A stretch of DNA of 6,421 nucleotides from Clostridia bacterium (GTDB lineage Bacteria; Bacillota; Clostridia; UBA1381), in contig JAFQNU010000054.1 in the NCBI GenBank assembly GCA_017420825.1, forward strand, positions 1 to 6,421, read 5' to 3'. The first letter of the stretch is position 1. Each line of letters begins with the position of its first letter. The notes below the pieces were generated by a model. That model saw nothing but the letters and a program-made list of their open reading frames with translations, was not told the DNA's origin and searched no databases. The position numbers and the translations under genes were made by a program. This document shows, one piece after another, positions 5,473-6,421 of the stretch.

Positions 5473-5859
5473 ATGTATAAGACTAAACAAAAAACAATTT
5501 TAATCGATTATTTTAAAAAAAACATTTCGAAACAATTGTCTATTAATGAAATAATTTCTTCTATTTGTCCTGATGGCTCAGGTAAAAGTACAATATATCG
5601 GAGAATTTCAAAAATGGTAGAAGACGGAGAACTTTTACGTCTTCATGGAGACGACGGCAAAAGCATTGTTTATCAATACACAGGTGACGGCATGCACTGC
5701 AGCGATCATTTTCACTTAAAATGTTCACAATGTGGAAAGCTTGTTCATCTTGACTGTGAACATCTGACACGAGTTAGCAATCATATATTAGCTGAACATA
5801 ATTTTACTCTTGACACAAAAAAATCCGTTTTATACGGACTATGCTCTCAATGCAGATAA
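5473..5859 (+). CDS. zur: Fur-family metalloregulator, probably the zinc uptake repressor Zur
   Basis: A 128-residue DNA-binding repressor, a little shorter than the usual 140-150. The N-terminal winged helix (about 1-70) contains STIYRRISKMVEDGELLRL, the Fur-family recognition-helix region. The C-terminal dimer domain has the two structural-zinc pairs CxxC (C84/C87 and C124/C127). The sensory-site region HCSDHFH (75-81) includes a cysteine (C76); a Cys ligand there is seen in zinc sensors of the family, whereas iron-type Fur normally has histidines. Zur is chosen over Fur or PerR from this and from the zinc-type lipoprotein gene 16 bases downstream; metal specificity is inference. The ATG at 5473 is preceded by GGTGAT (5464-5469), which matches the 3' half of the Shine-Dalgarno sequence at short spacing. 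A Fur-type operator overlaps its own promoter. Confidence 0.88.
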   Translation: MYKTKQKTILIDYFKKNISKQLSINEIISSICPDGSGKSTIYRRISKMVEDGELLRLHGDDGKSIVYQYTGDGMHCSDHFHLKCSQCGKLVHLDCEHLTRVSNHILAEHNFTLDTKKSVLYGLCSQCR

Positions 5860-5875
5860 TCTGAAAGGAAAACTC

Positions 5876-6421
5876 ATGAAAAAATTATTTTTTATTATAC
5901 CGACTCTTATGTTATTATCGGGCTGTACAAACGTAAATATTCAAACTCCTGATATTATTGCAACCAATTTCCCTGCATATGATTTTGCACGTCAGCTTAC
6001 AGAAGATGATTCCGCAATAAAAATGCTTATTCCTCCCGGAAGTGAAAGCCATACATATGAGCCGACACCAAAGGATATTATTGACATAGAAAACAGCAAA
6101 TTATTCATCTATACAGGCGGAAAATCTGATAGTTGGATTGACGAAATCTTAAAATCAATTGATACAGAAAAAACTACTGTTTTAAATCTTATGGATGTAT
6201 GTACTCCCGAATTCGATCGTAAGGGATATGACGAGCATATATGGACATCGCCAAAAAATGCTGTAAAAATGACTGAATCCATATATGATGCACTTTGTAA
6301 AATTGATGCAGAAAACAAAGAAATATATAAGAACAATCTTGATAAATATTGGGAAAGGCTTTATTCTCTCGATAATGAACTTTCATCGTTAAATACAAAT
6401 TCACGTCTGCTGATTTTTGCC
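5876..6421 (+). CDS. Zinc ABC transporter substrate-binding lipoprotein (ZnuA/AdcA-type, N-terminal 182 residues, cut by window edge)
   Basis: The gene is open to the end of the window (182 codons, no stop). The product is a cluster A-I metal-binding lipoprotein that captures zinc outside the membrane for an ABC importer. The lipoprotein signal ends in the lipobox LSGC (C17). The mature part begins with IIATNFPAYDFARQL, followed by PPGSESHTYEPTP with metal ligand H59, and DEHIWTSPKNAV with H121, both family hallmarks. The His-rich flexible loop that many ZnuA proteins carry just before the second ligand is absent. The ATG at 5876 has AAAGGA about seven bases upstream, and the gap to the Fur-family gene is 16 bases, so the two are one operon. 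The lobe with the remaining ligands is outside the window, so manganese transport is not strictly excluded, but the Zur-like neighbour favours zinc. Permease and ATPase genes would be expected downstream. Confidence 0.93.
   Translation, partial: MKKLFFIIPTLMLLSGCTNVNIQTPDIIATNFPAYDFARQLTEDDSAIKMLIPPGSESHTYEPTPKDIIDIENSKLFIYTGGKSDSWIDEILKSIDTEKTTVLNLMDVCTPEFDRKGYDEHIWTSPKNAVKMTESIYDALCKIDAENKEIYKNNLDKYWERLYSLDNELSSLNTNSRLLIFA

Noticed and set aside
5561..5770. Minus-strand open frame opposite the Fur-family gene
   Set aside because: Antisense to the metal-binding motifs of the regulator; no start signals.
6109..6404. Two minus-strand open frames opposite the zinc lipoprotein gene
   Set aside because: The plus strand encodes the lipobox and both metal-ligand motifs; the reverse frames have no support.
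1..6421. Search for CRISPR arrays, insertion sequences, attachment sites, toxin-antitoxin pairs or defence genes
   Set aside because: No repeated spacer-type units, terminal repeats, transposase or integrase motifs or matching gene pairs were seen; every stretch over 300 bases is explained by genes or the T-box leader.

Overview
This window looks like ordinary chromosome from an AT-rich, endospore-forming, anaerobic member of the Clostridia (Lachnospiraceae- or Oscillospiraceae-like). The family is inferred from gene content and was not tested by phylogeny. The support is a SipL-type spore morphogenesis gene with a sigma-E-like promoter, a T-box-controlled threonyl-tRNA synthetase without a TGS domain, an S-layer-homology protein, strong AGGAGG ribosome-binding sites and low GC. 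There are no mobile elements, CRISPR arrays or phage genes.

Left part (1-3763, all minus strand). Reading in the direction of transcription, thrS comes first, then a DUF3794/SPOCS + LysM protein (sipL-like), then the start of a glycoside hydrolase family 2 beta-galactosidase cut by the window edge. Although the three genes are co-directional they look like separate units. thrS ends in a strong terminator, the sipL-like gene follows with its own sigma-E-like promoter, and the beta-galactosidase has a near-consensus sigma-A promoter placed just after the sipL-like stop codon, with a palindrome over the predicted transcription start.

Middle (3764-4306). The long gap upstream of thrS is a threonine T-box leader: Stem I with an ACC specifier, a T-box sequence, and mutually exclusive antiterminator and terminator hairpins. 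Its sigma-A promoter is back to back with the promoter of a tRNA-Leu(CAG) gene on the plus strand. A symmetric A/T-flanked hairpin after the tRNA can terminate both the tRNA and the convergent S-layer-homology gene.

Right part (4307-6421). A secreted protein with three SLH repeats (minus) is divergent from a Fur-family regulator, probably Zur (plus). A zinc ABC-transporter lipoprotein follows the regulator after 16 bases and runs off the window. A 7-1-7 Fur/Zur-type operator sits just downstream of the regulator's -10 box, suggesting an autoregulated zinc-uptake operon.

Two genes at the window edges, the beta-galactosidase and the zinc lipoprotein, are open at one end. The starts of thrS and the sipL-like gene were moved inward to ATG codons with good ribosome-binding sites. 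I see no previously undescribed system. The most useful observations are regulatory (T-box, sigma-E promoter, zinc operator, candidate operator for the beta-galactosidase) and the unusually cysteine-rich SipL-like protein.
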